Source: Pseudomonadota bacterium (GTDB taxonomy: Bacteria; Pseudomonadota; Gammaproteobacteria; Burkholderiales; Burkholderiaceae_C). Taken from it: a stretch of DNA of 64,000 nucleotides. Under the pieces are notes generated by a model. The model was not told where the DNA came from, made no database searches, and worked only from the letters and a program-made list of their open reading frames with translations. The translations under genes and the position numbers were made by a program. Below are positions 1 to 8,421 of the stretch, one piece after another. Where the stretch lies: contig JAEWIF010000045.1 of assembly GCA_023387335.1 (NCBI GenBank), positions 62,001 through 126,000 on the forward strand. Reading direction: 5' to 3'. Positions within the stretch are counted from its first letter, which is position 1, and each line of letters begins with the position of its first letter.

Positions 1-144
1 CAGCGCCGCGCGGCAGAGGTGGTCGCCTTCGAGCCAGATGCGGCCCTGCTTGCGCCAGGCCGTGCTGTCCTGCGCCAGCAGGCGCAGCGACTTGAATTGC
101 GAATTGGCCGTCGAGCGGATGACCGCGGCAGCGGCTTCGGTCAC
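1..144 (-). CDS. TrmH/SpoU-type RNA 2'-O-methyltransferase, N-terminal fragment (cut by window edge)
   Basis: This is the first 48 codons of a gene that runs out of the window. It starts with GTG at 144 and overlaps the rnhB stop codon in a GTGA arrangement. The visible peptide (VTEAAAAVIRSTANSQFKSL, then a segment containing LAQDSTAWRKQGRIWLEGDH) resembles the small substrate-binding domain at the N terminus of SpoU-family methyltransferases, which modify rRNA or tRNA ribose 2'-OH. An RNA methyltransferase directly after rnhB is common in Comamonadaceae. The SAM-binding knot domain is outside the window, so the family call rests on the N terminus and context only. Confidence 0.6.
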   Translation of the reverse strand, partial: MTEAAAAVIRSTANSQFKSLRLLAQDSTAWRKQGRIWLEGDHLCRAAL

Positions 145-794
145 TGGACCGTGACGGTGACGCCGCCGCCCGGGGCCAGCGTCATCGTGGCGGCGACCGG
201 GCTGAAGAAGCGGCGGTGGTGGCGGCAGGCGCCATGCGTGCGCAGCGCCTCCAGGTGTTCGGGCGTGCTGTAGCCCTTGTGCGAGGCGAAGCCGTACTGC
301 GGGAACTCGTCGTGCAGCGTGGCGAGCAGGCGGTCGCGGTGCACCTTGGCCAGGATGGACGCGGCCGAGATCGCCTTGATCTTGGCGTCGCCGCCGACGA
401 TGGCCTCGGCCAGGACGTCCACGCGCGGCAACGCATTGCCATCCACCAGGATCCGCGCCGGCTTCAGCCGCAGGCCTTCGACCGCGCGCTTCATCGCCAG
501 CATCGTCGCGTGGTAGATGTTGAGCGAGTCGATCTCCTCGACGGTGGCCTCCGCGACCGAGCAGCACAGGGCCTTGTCCATGATCTGGTCGTACAGCTTC
601 TCGCGTTGCAGCGGCGACAGCATCTTGGAGTCGGCCAGGCCGCGGATGCGCTTGCCGTCGTCGAGGATGACCGCGGCGGCGACCACCGGGCCGGCCAGCG
701 GGCCGCGACCGGCCTCGTCGACGCCGGCCTGCAGGCCGGTCGGGTCCCAGGCGAGGCGGGCCTGTTCACCCTTGGATAGTCTTTTCGATCGCAT
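141..794 (-). CDS. rnhB: Ribonuclease HII
   Basis: RNase HII (217 aa) cleaves the RNA strand of RNA-DNA hybrids and removes single ribonucleotides misincorporated in DNA; it is cytoplasmic. The four acidic metal ligands are present with family spacing: D26 and E27 in VDEAGRG, D118 in ILVDGN and D136 in GGDAKIKAIS. The ATG at 794 gives MRSKRLSKGE; longer readings extend into lpxB with no family similarity. It overlaps the end of lpxB by 29 bp and is translationally linked by GTGA to the methyltransferase gene after it. It is the last but one visible gene of the long rpsB-to-rnhB cluster. Confidence 0.96.
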   Translation of the reverse strand: MRSKRLSKGEQARLAWDPTGLQAGVDEAGRGPLAGPVVAAAVILDDGKRIRGLADSKMLSPLQREKLYDQIMDKALCCSVAEATVEEIDSLNIYHATMLAMKRAVEGLRLKPARILVDGNALPRVDVLAEAIVGGDAKIKAISAASILAKVHRDRLLATLHDEFPQYGFASHKGYSTPEHLEALRTHGACRHHRRFFSPVAATMTLAPGGGVTVTVQ

Positions 795-1938
795 CGGTGG
801 CCAATGTCGCCGTGTCGCGCCGCAGCTGGTGGTGCAGCACCGTGAACTTCTCTTGAACGGCCGCCATTCTGGCAGGAGCCTCCAGCCATTCCAACAGGGC
901 ACGCGCGAGCGCGCGGGGGGTCGCGTCGTGCTGCAGCAACTCGGGCACCACAAAGTCCTCGGCCAGGATGTTGGGCAGGCCGACCCAGGGCTGCAGCTGC
1001 TTGCGACGCATGATCTGCCAGCTGATCGCGTTCATGCGGTAGGCGATCACCATCGGCCGCTTGAAGAGGGCCGCCTCGAGCGTGGCGGTGCCGCTGGCGA
1101 TGAGCGTCAGGTCGCAGGCGGCCAGCGCCGCGTGCGACTGGCCGTCGACGACGTGCAGTCCGTCCTCCAGCCCCGCGCGACGTGCCGCCGTCTCGACCGC
1201 GCGCCGCAGCGAAGGCACGCAGGGCACGATGAAGCTCACGCCGGGCCGCAGGCGCTGCAGCAGCACGGCCGCTTCGAAGAACGGCCGCGCCAGGTACTGC
1301 ACCTCGGACGCGCGGCTGCCCGGCAGGATGGCCACCACCTCGCCTTCGAGCGGCAGCCCCAGCGACGCGCGGGCCGCCGCGCGGTCGGGCTCCAGCGGGA
1401 TCACGCCCGCCAGCGGATGGCCCACGTAGGTGGCGCGGACGCCGTTGCGGGCCAGCAGCGCGGGCTCGAACGGGAAGATGCACAGCACGTGGTCGCAGGC
1501 GCGGCGGATCTTGGCGATGCGCTCGGGCCGCCAGGCCCACACCGACGGGCAGACGAAGTGCACGGTCTTGAGCCCGGCCGCGCGCAGGTCGGCCTCCAGG
1601 TCGAGGTTGAAGTCGGGCGCGTCCACGCCGACGAACAGCCGCGGCGGCTCGCGCAGCAGGCGTTCCTTGAGCTGGCGCCGGATGCCGATGATCTCGCGGT
1701 AGTGGCGCAGCACCTCGACGTAGCCGCGCACGGCCAGCTTGTCGTGCGGCCACCAGGCGTCGAAGCCGTGCTCGGCCATGCGCGGGCCGCCGATGCCGGC
1801 AGCGTGGAGCTGCGGCCAGCGGCGGCGCAGGCCGCCGAGCAGCAGGCCGGCCAGCAGGTCACCGGAGGTTTCGCCCGCGACCATCGCGAGCTCCAGCCGC
1901 TCGCCGCGCGCGGGCGCGGCCGCGACGGCGGGCGTCAT
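766..1938 (-). CDS. lpxB: Lipid-A-disaccharide synthase
   Basis: LpxB (390 aa) joins UDP-2,3-diacylglucosamine and lipid X into the beta-1,6-linked lipid A disaccharide at the inner face of the cytoplasmic membrane. The N terminus carries the family signature AGETSGDLLAG. Later come FVGVDAPDFN, the VCPSVWAWRPERI segment, ILPGSRASEV and the glycosyltransferase-B type ASGTATLEAALF motif. The ATG at 1938 overlaps the lpxA stop (ATGA), so the two are probably translationally coupled. Length is normal for the family. Confidence 0.97.
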   Translation of the reverse strand: MTPAVAAAPARGERLELAMVAGETSGDLLAGLLLGGLRRRWPQLHAAGIGGPRMAEHGFDAWWPHDKLAVRGYVEVLRHYREIIGIRRQLKERLLREPPRLFVGVDAPDFNLDLEADLRAAGLKTVHFVCPSVWAWRPERIAKIRRACDHVLCIFPFEPALLARNGVRATYVGHPLAGVIPLEPDRAAARASLGLPLEGEVVAILPGSRASEVQYLARPFFEAAVLLQRLRPGVSFIVPCVPSLRRAVETAARRAGLEDGLHVVDGQSHAALAACDLTLIASGTATLEAALFKRPMVIAYRMNAISWQIMRRKQLQPWVGLPNILAEDFVVPELLQHDATPRALARALLEWLEAPARMAAVQEKFTVLHHQLRRDTATLATDAIEKTIQG

Positions 1939-2726
1939 CGGACGATGCCGCGCTGCGGCGACACGCCGGCCAGGAAGTCGGACATCAGGCGCACGTCGGT
2001 CTGCGCCTCGGGCGTGGCGGCGGCGAGCTGCTCGATGCGTGCGCGTGCTTCGTCCAGCGTCAGGCCGTCGCGGTACAGCGCCTTGTGCATGGCCTTGACG
2101 GCCGAGACGCGAGCGGGCGAGAAGCCGCGCCGGCGCAACCCCTCGTAGTTCATCGAGCGCGCGCCCGCGGGAGAGCCCTCGCTCATCACGAACGGCGGCT
2201 GCTCGGCCAGCAGCACCGAGCCCATGGCCGTCATGCCGTGCGCGCCGATGCGCACGAACTGGTGCACGCAGGTGTACGCGCCCAGGACCACCCAGTCGTC
2301 GACCACCACGTGGCCGGCGATCTGCGCGTTGTTGGCGAAGGTGGTGTTGTTGCCCACCGCGCAGTCGTGCGCCAGGTGGGTGTAGGCCATCATCCAGTTG
2401 TCGTTGCCCAGGCGCGTGACGCCGCCGCCCTGCACCGTGCCGACGTGGTAGGTGCTGTATTCGCGGATGACGTTGCGGTCGCCGATCACCAGCTCGCAAG
2501 GCTCGCCGCGGTACTTCTTGTCCTGGTTCCAGGAGCCCAGCGAGACGAACTGGAAGATGCGGTTGTCGCGGCCGATGGTGGTGCGGCCTTCGATCACGCA
2601 GTGCGATCCGACCGTGGTGCCCGCGGCGATCTTCACCTCGGGCCCGACGACCGAGTACGGCCCGATGCTGGCCGTGCCGTCGATCTCGGCCTTCGGGTCG
2701 ACGATGGCCGTCGGGTGGATGTGCAT
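1935..2726 (-). CDS. lpxA: UDP-N-acetylglucosamine O-acyltransferase
   Basis: LpxA (263 aa, usual length about 262) transfers a 3-hydroxyacyl chain from ACP to UDP-GlcNAc, the first step of lipid A synthesis. The N-terminal two thirds show left-handed beta-helix hexapeptide repeats (IHPTAIVDP, ASIGPYSVVG, CVIEGRTTIG, NTTFANNAQIAGHV). The catalytic histidine is probably the one in MAYTHLAHDC. A helical C-terminal tail follows (LYRDGLTLDEARARI). It starts 2 nt after the fabZ stop codon and overlaps lpxB by 4 nt, inside the lipid A block lpxD-fabZ-lpxA-lpxB. Confidence 0.97.
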   Translation of the reverse strand: MHIHPTAIVDPKAEIDGTASIGPYSVVGPEVKIAAGTTVGSHCVIEGRTTIGRDNRIFQFVSLGSWNQDKKYRGEPCELVIGDRNVIREYSTYHVGTVQGGGVTRLGNDNWMMAYTHLAHDCAVGNNTTFANNAQIAGHVVVDDWVVLGAYTCVHQFVRIGAHGMTAMGSVLLAEQPPFVMSEGSPAGARSMNYEGLRRRGFSPARVSAVKAMHKALYRDGLTLDEARARIEQLAAATPEAQTDVRLMSDFLAGVSPQRGIVR

Positions 2727-2728
2727 CG

Positions 2729-3175
2729 TCAGGCCACCGTCCTCATGGTGCACATCAGCTCGGCTTCGCAGGCGATCTCCTCGCCCACGCGGGTCGTGCC
2801 CTTGAACTTGTAAATGCCGGCCTTGGCGCGCTCGAGCGTCACGTCCATCACGAGCTGGTCGCCCGGTTCCACCGGCCGCTTGAAGCGCGCCCCGTCGATG
2901 CCGGCGAAGTAGTAGACGGTCTTGTCGTCCGGCGTGACGCCCTGGGTGGCGAACGACAGCAGCGCGGCCGCCTGCGCCATCGCTTCGAGCATCAGCACGC
3001 CCGGCATCACCGGACGGTGCGGGAAGTGGCCGGTGAAGAACGGCTCGTTGATCGTGACGTTCTTGATCGCGCGGATGCTCTTGCCCAACTCGAGGTCGAT
3101 CACGCGGTCCACCAGCAGGATGGGGTAGCGGTGCGGCAGTTGCTTGAGGATCTGGTGGATGTCCAACGTAGTCAT
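2729..3175 (-). CDS. fabZ: 3-hydroxyacyl-ACP dehydratase FabZ
   Basis: FabZ (148 aa) dehydrates 3-hydroxyacyl-ACP in type II fatty acid synthesis and competes with LpxA/LpxD for 3-hydroxyacyl-ACP, which fits its place between those genes. The hot-dog-fold active site is visible: H50 in FFTGHFPHRPVMPG and E64 in VLMLEAMAQAA. The N terminus LPHRYPILLVDRV is typical. The gene directly abuts lpxD (no gap) and is 2 nt from lpxA, so it belongs to one transcript. Confidence 0.97.
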   Translation of the reverse strand: MTTLDIHQILKQLPHRYPILLVDRVIDLELGKSIRAIKNVTINEPFFTGHFPHRPVMPGVLMLEAMAQAAALLSFATQGVTPDDKTVYYFAGIDGARFKRPVEPGDQLVMDVTLERAKAGIYKFKGTTRVGEEIACEAELMCTMRTVA

Positions 3176-4150
3176 CTATTTCTTCTCGAGTTTCTCGAGG
3201 GCGCGAACACGGTCGCGCAGGGAATGCAATTGCTTGAGCGAAGCGGCGTTCTTCTCCCAGGCCGCATTTTCGTCGATGGGGAACACGCCCGTGTAATGGC
3301 CGGGCTTGAAGATGGACCGCGTCACCAGCGAGAACGAAGAGATGTTCACGTGGTCCGCGATGGTCAGGTGGCCCAGGATGCCCGCGCTGCCGCCGATGGT
3401 GCAGTAGGCGCCGATGGTGGCGCTGCCCGCGATGCCCGCGCAGCCGGCGATGGCCGTGTGCCTGCCGATGCGGACGTTGTGCCCCACCTGGATCAGGTTG
3501 TCGAGCTTGACGCCGTCCTCGATCACCGTGTCGGCCAGCGCGCCGCGGTCGATGCACGTGTTGGCGCCGATCTCGACGTCGTTGCCGATGCGCACCGCGC
3601 CCAGCTGCTCGATCTTCTCCCACTCGCCCTGGCGCGGCGCGAAGCCGAAGCCGTCGGCGCCGATCACCACGCCCGGATGCAGGACGCAGCGCGCGCCGAT
3701 CACGCAGTCCTCGCCGATGCTGACGCGCGACTTGAGTACGGTGCCCGCGCCGATGCGCGCGCCCCGCTCCACCACGCACAGCGGGCCGATGCGGGCGCTG
3801 GGATCGACCACCGCCTCGGGGTCGACCACCGCGCTCGGATGCACCGCGGGCCCGGCGGCGGGCGCGCGGCGCGCCTTCCACAGCTGCGTGACGCGGGCGA
3901 AGTAGAGATAGGGATCGTCGGCCACGATGGCCGCGCCGCGGGCCAGCGCCGCATCGCGCATCGCGGGCGAGACGATCACGCAGCCGGCCTGCGAGGAGGC
4001 CAGCTGCGACTGGTACTTGGGATTGCTCAGGAAGCTGAGCTGGTCGGCGCCGGCCGATTCCAGCGGCGCCAGGCCGGTGACGGCCTTGTCACGCTCGCCG
4101 TGCAGTTGCCCGCCGAGCGAGTCCACGATGTCGCCCAGCCGGATCTGCAC
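3176..4150 (-). CDS. lpxD: UDP-3-O-acylglucosamine N-acyltransferase
   Basis: LpxD (324 aa) adds the second 3-hydroxyacyl chain (N-linked at C2) to UDP-3-O-acyl-GlcN in lipid A synthesis. It has an N-terminal uridine-binding domain (about residues 1-100), then many hexapeptide repeats (DPSARIGPLCVVERG, CVLHPGVVIGADGFGF, IGANTCIDRGALADTVI), and a C-terminal helix rich in Lys/Glu. The catalytic His lies in the IQVGHNVRIG motif. It lies 7 nt after skp, in the usual bamA-skp-lpxD order. Confidence 0.97.
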   Translation of the reverse strand: MQIRLGDIVDSLGGQLHGERDKAVTGLAPLESAGADQLSFLSNPKYQSQLASSQAGCVIVSPAMRDAALARGAAIVADDPYLYFARVTQLWKARRAPAAGPAVHPSAVVDPEAVVDPSARIGPLCVVERGARIGAGTVLKSRVSIGEDCVIGARCVLHPGVVIGADGFGFAPRQGEWEKIEQLGAVRIGNDVEIGANTCIDRGALADTVIEDGVKLDNLIQVGHNVRIGRHTAIAGCAGIAGSATIGAYCTIGGSAGILGHLTIADHVNISSFSLVTRSIFKPGHYTGVFPIDENAAWEKNAASLKQLHSLRDRVRALEKLEKK

Positions 4151-4157
4151 GAGAGCC

Positions 4158-4673
4158 TCACCGGCTGTTGTTGAGCGCCTTGATCACCTTCTCGGTGATG
4201 TCGTGCTTGGGGTTGATGTAGACGGCTTCCTGCAGGATCAGGTCGTACTTCTCCTGCTCGGCGACCTGGCGCACCACGCGGTTGGCGCGCTCGAGGACCT
4301 GCTGCAGTTCCTCGTTCTTGCGGGAAGTCATGTCTTCCTGGATCTCGCGGCGCTTGCGCTGGAATTCGCGGTCCTGGTCGATCAGCTGCTTCTGGCGCTG
4401 CTGGCGCTGGCTCTCGGACAGCGTGGGCGCCTCGCGCTCGTACTTCTCGGACTGCGACTTGAGCGAGGCGCCCAGGTCGTTCAGTTCCTTCTCGCGGCGG
4501 GAGAATTCCTGCTCCAGCTTGGCCTGGGCGGTCTTGGCCGCGCCGGCCTCTCGCAGGATGCGATCGAGGCTGACGAAACCCACGCGGAATTCCTGCGCCA
4601 TGGCGGGCGCGGCGGCAAGCGCCAGGGCCCCTACGAGGGCCCAGAGCGTGGACATGCGGCTCAGATACTTCAT
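4158..4673 (-). CDS. skp: Periplasmic chaperone Skp/OmpH
   Basis: Skp-family holdase (171 aa) that escorts unfolded outer-membrane proteins through the periplasm to the BAM complex. A cleavable signal peptide is clear (TLWALVGALALAAAPAMAQ). The mature part is short, charged and predicted helical (RREKELNDLGASLKSQ, QQRQKQLIDQDREFQRKRRE), matching the coiled-coil tentacles of the trimer. The ATG at 4673 overlaps the bamA stop as TGATG; a TTG one codon earlier would add one residue. Its position directly after bamA supports the call. Confidence 0.94.
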   Translation of the reverse strand: MKYLSRMSTLWALVGALALAAAPAMAQEFRVGFVSLDRILREAGAAKTAQAKLEQEFSRREKELNDLGASLKSQSEKYEREAPTLSESQRQQRQKQLIDQDREFQRKRREIQEDMTSRKNEELQQVLERANRVVRQVAEQEKYDLILQEAVYINPKHDITEKVIKALNNSR

Positions 4674-6967
4674 CAAAAAGCGGTTCCGATCTGGAATTGG
4701 AGTCGCTGGATTCTATCGCCAGCGAATTTGCGGACAGGTTGGGCGATCGCCAGGCGCAGCGGGCCGATGGGCGACAGCCAGGAGACGCCGACGCCGGTGG
4801 ACGCGCGAAGCTGGCCGAAGTCCATGCGCTCGTCGTCGCCGTACACGTTGCCGACGTCGACGAAGCCGAAGAGGCGCAGCGAACGGTCGTTGCCGGCGCC
4901 GGGGAACGGCGTGAACAGCTCGCCGTTGAGCGTGATCTTGCGCGTGCCGCCGATGCTGGCGCCGGTGACGTCGCGCGGGCCCAGCGTGCCCTGCTCGAAG
5001 CCGCGCACCGAGCCCAGGCCGCCGGAGTAGAAGTTCTTGAAGATCGGATAGATCCGGTCGCCGATCGCCTTGCCCAGGCCCAGCTCGCCGTTGAAGGCGA
5101 GCGTGAACTGCTTGTTCAGCGGGACGTAGTGCTGGTACTGGTAGTTGGCCCGCACGTAGCGGCCGTCGCCGAAGAAGCTGGCCTCGCCGGACGCGCGCTG
5201 CAGGCGGCCCTTGGTGGGCGCGATGGCGCTGTCGCGGTCGTCGCGGGTCCAGCCGATGGTGAACGGGAAGTTGTAGCTGGTGAGGCCTGCCTCGGCCGCG
5301 TACGCCAGGTAGGCCGCCGGGATGTTGGTGCCCGGACGGATCTCGGTGCGTTCGACGCCGGCGCCGAAGTAGACGGTGTCGAACTCGCTGAACGGAACGC
5401 CGAATCGCAGCGACGTGCCGGTGGTGGCCAGCGAGTAGTTGCCGCCCTGCTCCTCGTAAGGCTTGGAGTTGCGGTGGTAGACGTCGACCGCCCGCGAGAT
5501 GCCGTCCTGCGTGAAGTACGGGTCGATCGAGGTGAACGCGATGCTGCGGTTGTACTTGCTGGTGTTCACCTCGGCGCTGAGGTACTGGCCGGTGCCGAAC
5601 GCGTTCTCCTGCTTGATCGCGAAGCCCAGGCCCAGGCGGTCGGCGCTGGAGAAGCCGGCCGACAGCTGCAGGCTGCCCGTGGGCTTTTCCTCGACGGTGA
5701 CGTTCAGGTCGACCTGGTCGGGCGCGCCGGGCACGTCGCTGGTCTCGACGTTGATGTCGCGGAAGAAGCCCAGGCGGTCGACGCGGTCGCGCGAAAGGCG
5801 GATCTTGTCGCCGTCGTACCAGCTGGATTCGAACTGGCGGAACTCGCGGCGCACCACTTCGTCGCGGGTGCGGTTGTTGCCCGCGATGTTGACGCGGCGC
5901 ACGTAGGCGCGGCGCGAGGGCTCCGCCACGAGGGTGAAGCCCACCAGGTTGCGCTGGCGGTCGATCTCGGGTCGCGCCTCCACGCTGGCGAAGGCGTAGC
6001 CGAAGCTGCCGAAGTAATCGGTGAAGGCCTTGGTGGTCTCGGTCACCTGGTCGGCGTTGTAGGGTTCGCCCGCGCGGATGCGCACCAGGTTCTTGAAGTC
6101 CTCGTCCTTGCCCAGGTAGTTGCCTTCCAGCTTGACGCCGCTGACGACGAAGCGCTCGCCTTCGGTGACGTTCACCGTGATGGTGATGTCCTGCTTGTTC
6201 GGCGAGATCGCGACCTGGGTGGAGTCGATGTTGAACTCCAGGAAGCCGCGGCTCAGGTAGTACGAGCGCAGCGACTCCAGGTCGGCGTTGAGCTTGGCGC
6301 GCGAGTAGCGGTCGGACTTGGTGTACCAGGAGAGCCAGCCGCCGGTGTCGAGGTCGAACAGGCCCTTGAGCGTGCCTTCGCTGAAGGCGCGGTTGCCGAC
6401 GATGTGGATCTCGCGGATGCGCGCCGGCTCGCCTTCGGTGACGGTGAAGGTCAGGTTGACGCGGTTGCGCTCGATCGGCGTGACGGTGGTGACCACGTCG
6501 GCGCCGTACAGGCTGCGGTTGATGTACTGGCGGCGCAGTTCCTGCTCCGCGCGGTCGGCCAGCGCCTGGTCGTACGGGCGGCCCTCGGTCAGGCCGATGT
6601 CGCGCAGCGCCTTGCGCAGCGCTTCCTTGTCGAACTCGCGGGTGCCGGCGAAGTCGACGTCGGCGACGGTGGGGCGTTCCTCGACGATGACCACGAGCAC
6701 GTCGCCCGCGACTTCCAGCCGCACATCCTTGAACAGGCCCAGGCCGAACAGCGAGCGGATGGCGGCGGAGCCCTTCTCGTCGTTGTACTGGTCGCCGACC
6801 CGGAACGGGAGCGAAGCGAAGACGGTGCCGGGCTCCACGCGCTGCAGGCCCTCGACCCGGATGTCCCTCACGGTGAAGGGATCGACCGCCCACGCGTTGA
6901 CCGCAAACGCGGCGGCGACCATGCCCGAGACGGTGCGCGCGCGAATGCGCTTGAATTGGTTCTTCAT
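4673..6967 (-). CDS. bamA: Outer-membrane protein assembly factor BamA
   Basis: BamA (764 aa) is the central pore-forming component of the BAM complex that inserts beta-barrel proteins in the outer membrane. A signal peptide (about residues 1-27, ending NAWAVD) is followed by five POTRA domains to about residue 420 (for example FTVRDIRVEGLQRVEPG, VNVTEGERFVVSGVKLEG). A C-terminal Omp85 barrel carries the lid motif VRGFEQG in loop 6 and a terminal aromatic residue (QIGTAF) as a barrel signature. It is 64 nt downstream of rseP, next to the stress protease that monitors its substrates. Confidence 0.97.
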   Translation of the reverse strand: MKNQFKRIRARTVSGMVAAAFAVNAWAVDPFTVRDIRVEGLQRVEPGTVFASLPFRVGDQYNDEKGSAAIRSLFGLGLFKDVRLEVAGDVLVVIVEERPTVADVDFAGTREFDKEALRKALRDIGLTEGRPYDQALADRAEQELRRQYINRSLYGADVVTTVTPIERNRVNLTFTVTEGEPARIREIHIVGNRAFSEGTLKGLFDLDTGGWLSWYTKSDRYSRAKLNADLESLRSYYLSRGFLEFNIDSTQVAISPNKQDITITVNVTEGERFVVSGVKLEGNYLGKDEDFKNLVRIRAGEPYNADQVTETTKAFTDYFGSFGYAFASVEARPEIDRQRNLVGFTLVAEPSRRAYVRRVNIAGNNRTRDEVVRREFRQFESSWYDGDKIRLSRDRVDRLGFFRDINVETSDVPGAPDQVDLNVTVEEKPTGSLQLSAGFSSADRLGLGFAIKQENAFGTGQYLSAEVNTSKYNRSIAFTSIDPYFTQDGISRAVDVYHRNSKPYEEQGGNYSLATTGTSLRFGVPFSEFDTVYFGAGVERTEIRPGTNIPAAYLAYAAEAGLTSYNFPFTIGWTRDDRDSAIAPTKGRLQRASGEASFFGDGRYVRANYQYQHYVPLNKQFTLAFNGELGLGKAIGDRIYPIFKNFYSGGLGSVRGFEQGTLGPRDVTGASIGGTRKITLNGELFTPFPGAGNDRSLRLFGFVDVGNVYGDDERMDFGQLRASTGVGVSWLSPIGPLRLAIAQPVRKFAGDRIQRLQFQIGTAF

Positions 6968-7031
6968 CGAGTCCTGGGTGGCCCCGCCGTCTTCGGGGCT
7001 GGCTGGCTGGTGACGCCAGCCGTTGTTCTAT

Positions 7032-8405
7032 TCAACCGAAGAGACGCGTGACGTCGTTGAACAGTGCGATGGTCATCATCACCAGAAGCACCGCCACCCC
7101 GCCTCGCTGCAGCCTCTCCATCCACGCGTCCGGGACACTGCGTCCCGTGGCCGCCTCCCAAAGATAATACATCAGGTGACCTCCATCCAAGACGGGGAGA
7201 GGCAGCAGGTTCAGCACCCCCAGGCTCACGCTGATCATCGCCAGGAACACCACGTACTGCAGCAGTCCCATGCTGGCGGACTTGCCGGCGTAGTCGGCGA
7301 TGGTGAGCGGTCCGCTCAGGTTCTTCAGCGACGCTTCGCCGATCACCATGCGACCCAGCATGCGGACGGTGAGCAGCGACACCTCCCAGGTCTTCACGGC
7401 GCCGCGCCACAGGCCGTCGATCGGGCCGTAACGCACTTCCACCATGTCGGGCGGCGCGCCGACGTAGGCGCCGATGCGGCCGATCGCCCGGCCGGCGTCC
7501 TGGGCCACCGCAGGCGCGACTTCCATCTCGAGCACCCGGCCCTCGCGCTGCACGCGCCAGGTCGAGGCGACCGGCTGGCCTTCGCGCACCTGGCCGCGGA
7601 TCCATTCGCGCAACTGCTGCGCGTCGACGATCGGCGTGCCGGCCACGGCCAGCACGCGGTCGCCCTTCTGCAGGCCGGCCTTGCGGGCCGCGCCGCCTTC
7701 GACGATGTCACCCAGCACCGGTTGCGTGAGCGGTCCGAGGAGCCCGATGCGGCGGAACAGCTGCGGGTCGGCGTCGGGTGATTCGATGCGGCTCAGGGGC
7801 AGCACCACCTGGCGCTCGCGCCGACCGCCTTCGTCGACCGTCAGGCGCAGGTCCTGCGCATCGAGCGCGCCGCGCGTGAGCAGCCACCGGACCTGCTCGA
7901 AGGAGCGCACCGGCTCCTGGTCCTCGCCCTCGAAGCCGGCGGCCGAGACGGTCTCGCCGCCGCGCAGGCCGGCCTGGTCCGCGATCGAGCCCGCGACCGG
8001 GGAAGCCAGCACGGCGCGGGGCTCCTGCACGCCCCACCAGTTGACGCCGGCGTACAGCAGCACCGCCAGCAGCAGGTTGGCCACCGGGCCGGCGGCGACG
8101 ATCAGCGCGCGCGAACGCAGCGGCTGGGTGTTGAAGGCCAGGTGGCGCTCATCCGCGGCGACCGGCGCCTCGCGTTCGTCGAGCATCTTCACGTAGCCGC
8201 CGAGCGGGAACGCGGCGATGACGAACTCGGTGTCCTGGTTGGGCCGTTGGCGGCGCGGCTTCCAGCGGTAGAGCACCTTGCCGAAGCCGACCGAGAAGCG
8301 CAGCACCTTGACGCCGCAGGCCACCGCCACGCGGTAGTGGCCCCACTCGTGGACGGCCACGAGCAGCCCCAGCGCGATGAGGAAGGCGACGACGGTGGTC
8401 AGCAT
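7032..8405 (-). CDS. rseP: RIP metalloprotease RseP
   Basis: Site-2-type intramembrane zinc protease (457 aa), which in the sigma-E pathway cleaves anti-sigma factor RseA after DegS. The zinc motif HEWGH (H19, E20, H23) lies in the first membrane segment, and the third-ligand region NLLPLPVLDGGHL is near the C terminus. Two PDZ domains lie between, about residues 110-310 (AGLRGGETVSAAG; AGLQKGDRVLAVAG). The ATG at 8405 was chosen because it begins the hydrophobic segment MLTTVVAFLIALGLLVAV. It lies 16 nt after dxr, the normal order in this cluster. Confidence 0.96.
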   Translation of the reverse strand: MLTTVVAFLIALGLLVAVHEWGHYRVAVACGVKVLRFSVGFGKVLYRWKPRRQRPNQDTEFVIAAFPLGGYVKMLDEREAPVAADERHLAFNTQPLRSRALIVAAGPVANLLLAVLLYAGVNWWGVQEPRAVLASPVAGSIADQAGLRGGETVSAAGFEGEDQEPVRSFEQVRWLLTRGALDAQDLRLTVDEGGRRERQVVLPLSRIESPDADPQLFRRIGLLGPLTQPVLGDIVEGGAARKAGLQKGDRVLAVAGTPIVDAQQLREWIRGQVREGQPVASTWRVQREGRVLEMEVAPAVAQDAGRAIGRIGAYVGAPPDMVEVRYGPIDGLWRGAVKTWEVSLLTVRMLGRMVIGEASLKNLSGPLTIADYAGKSASMGLLQYVVFLAMISVSLGVLNLLPLPVLDGGHLMYYLWEAATGRSVPDAWMERLQRGGVAVLLVMMTIALFNDVTRLFG

Positions 8406-8421
8406 GGATGGCCCTTTCGGC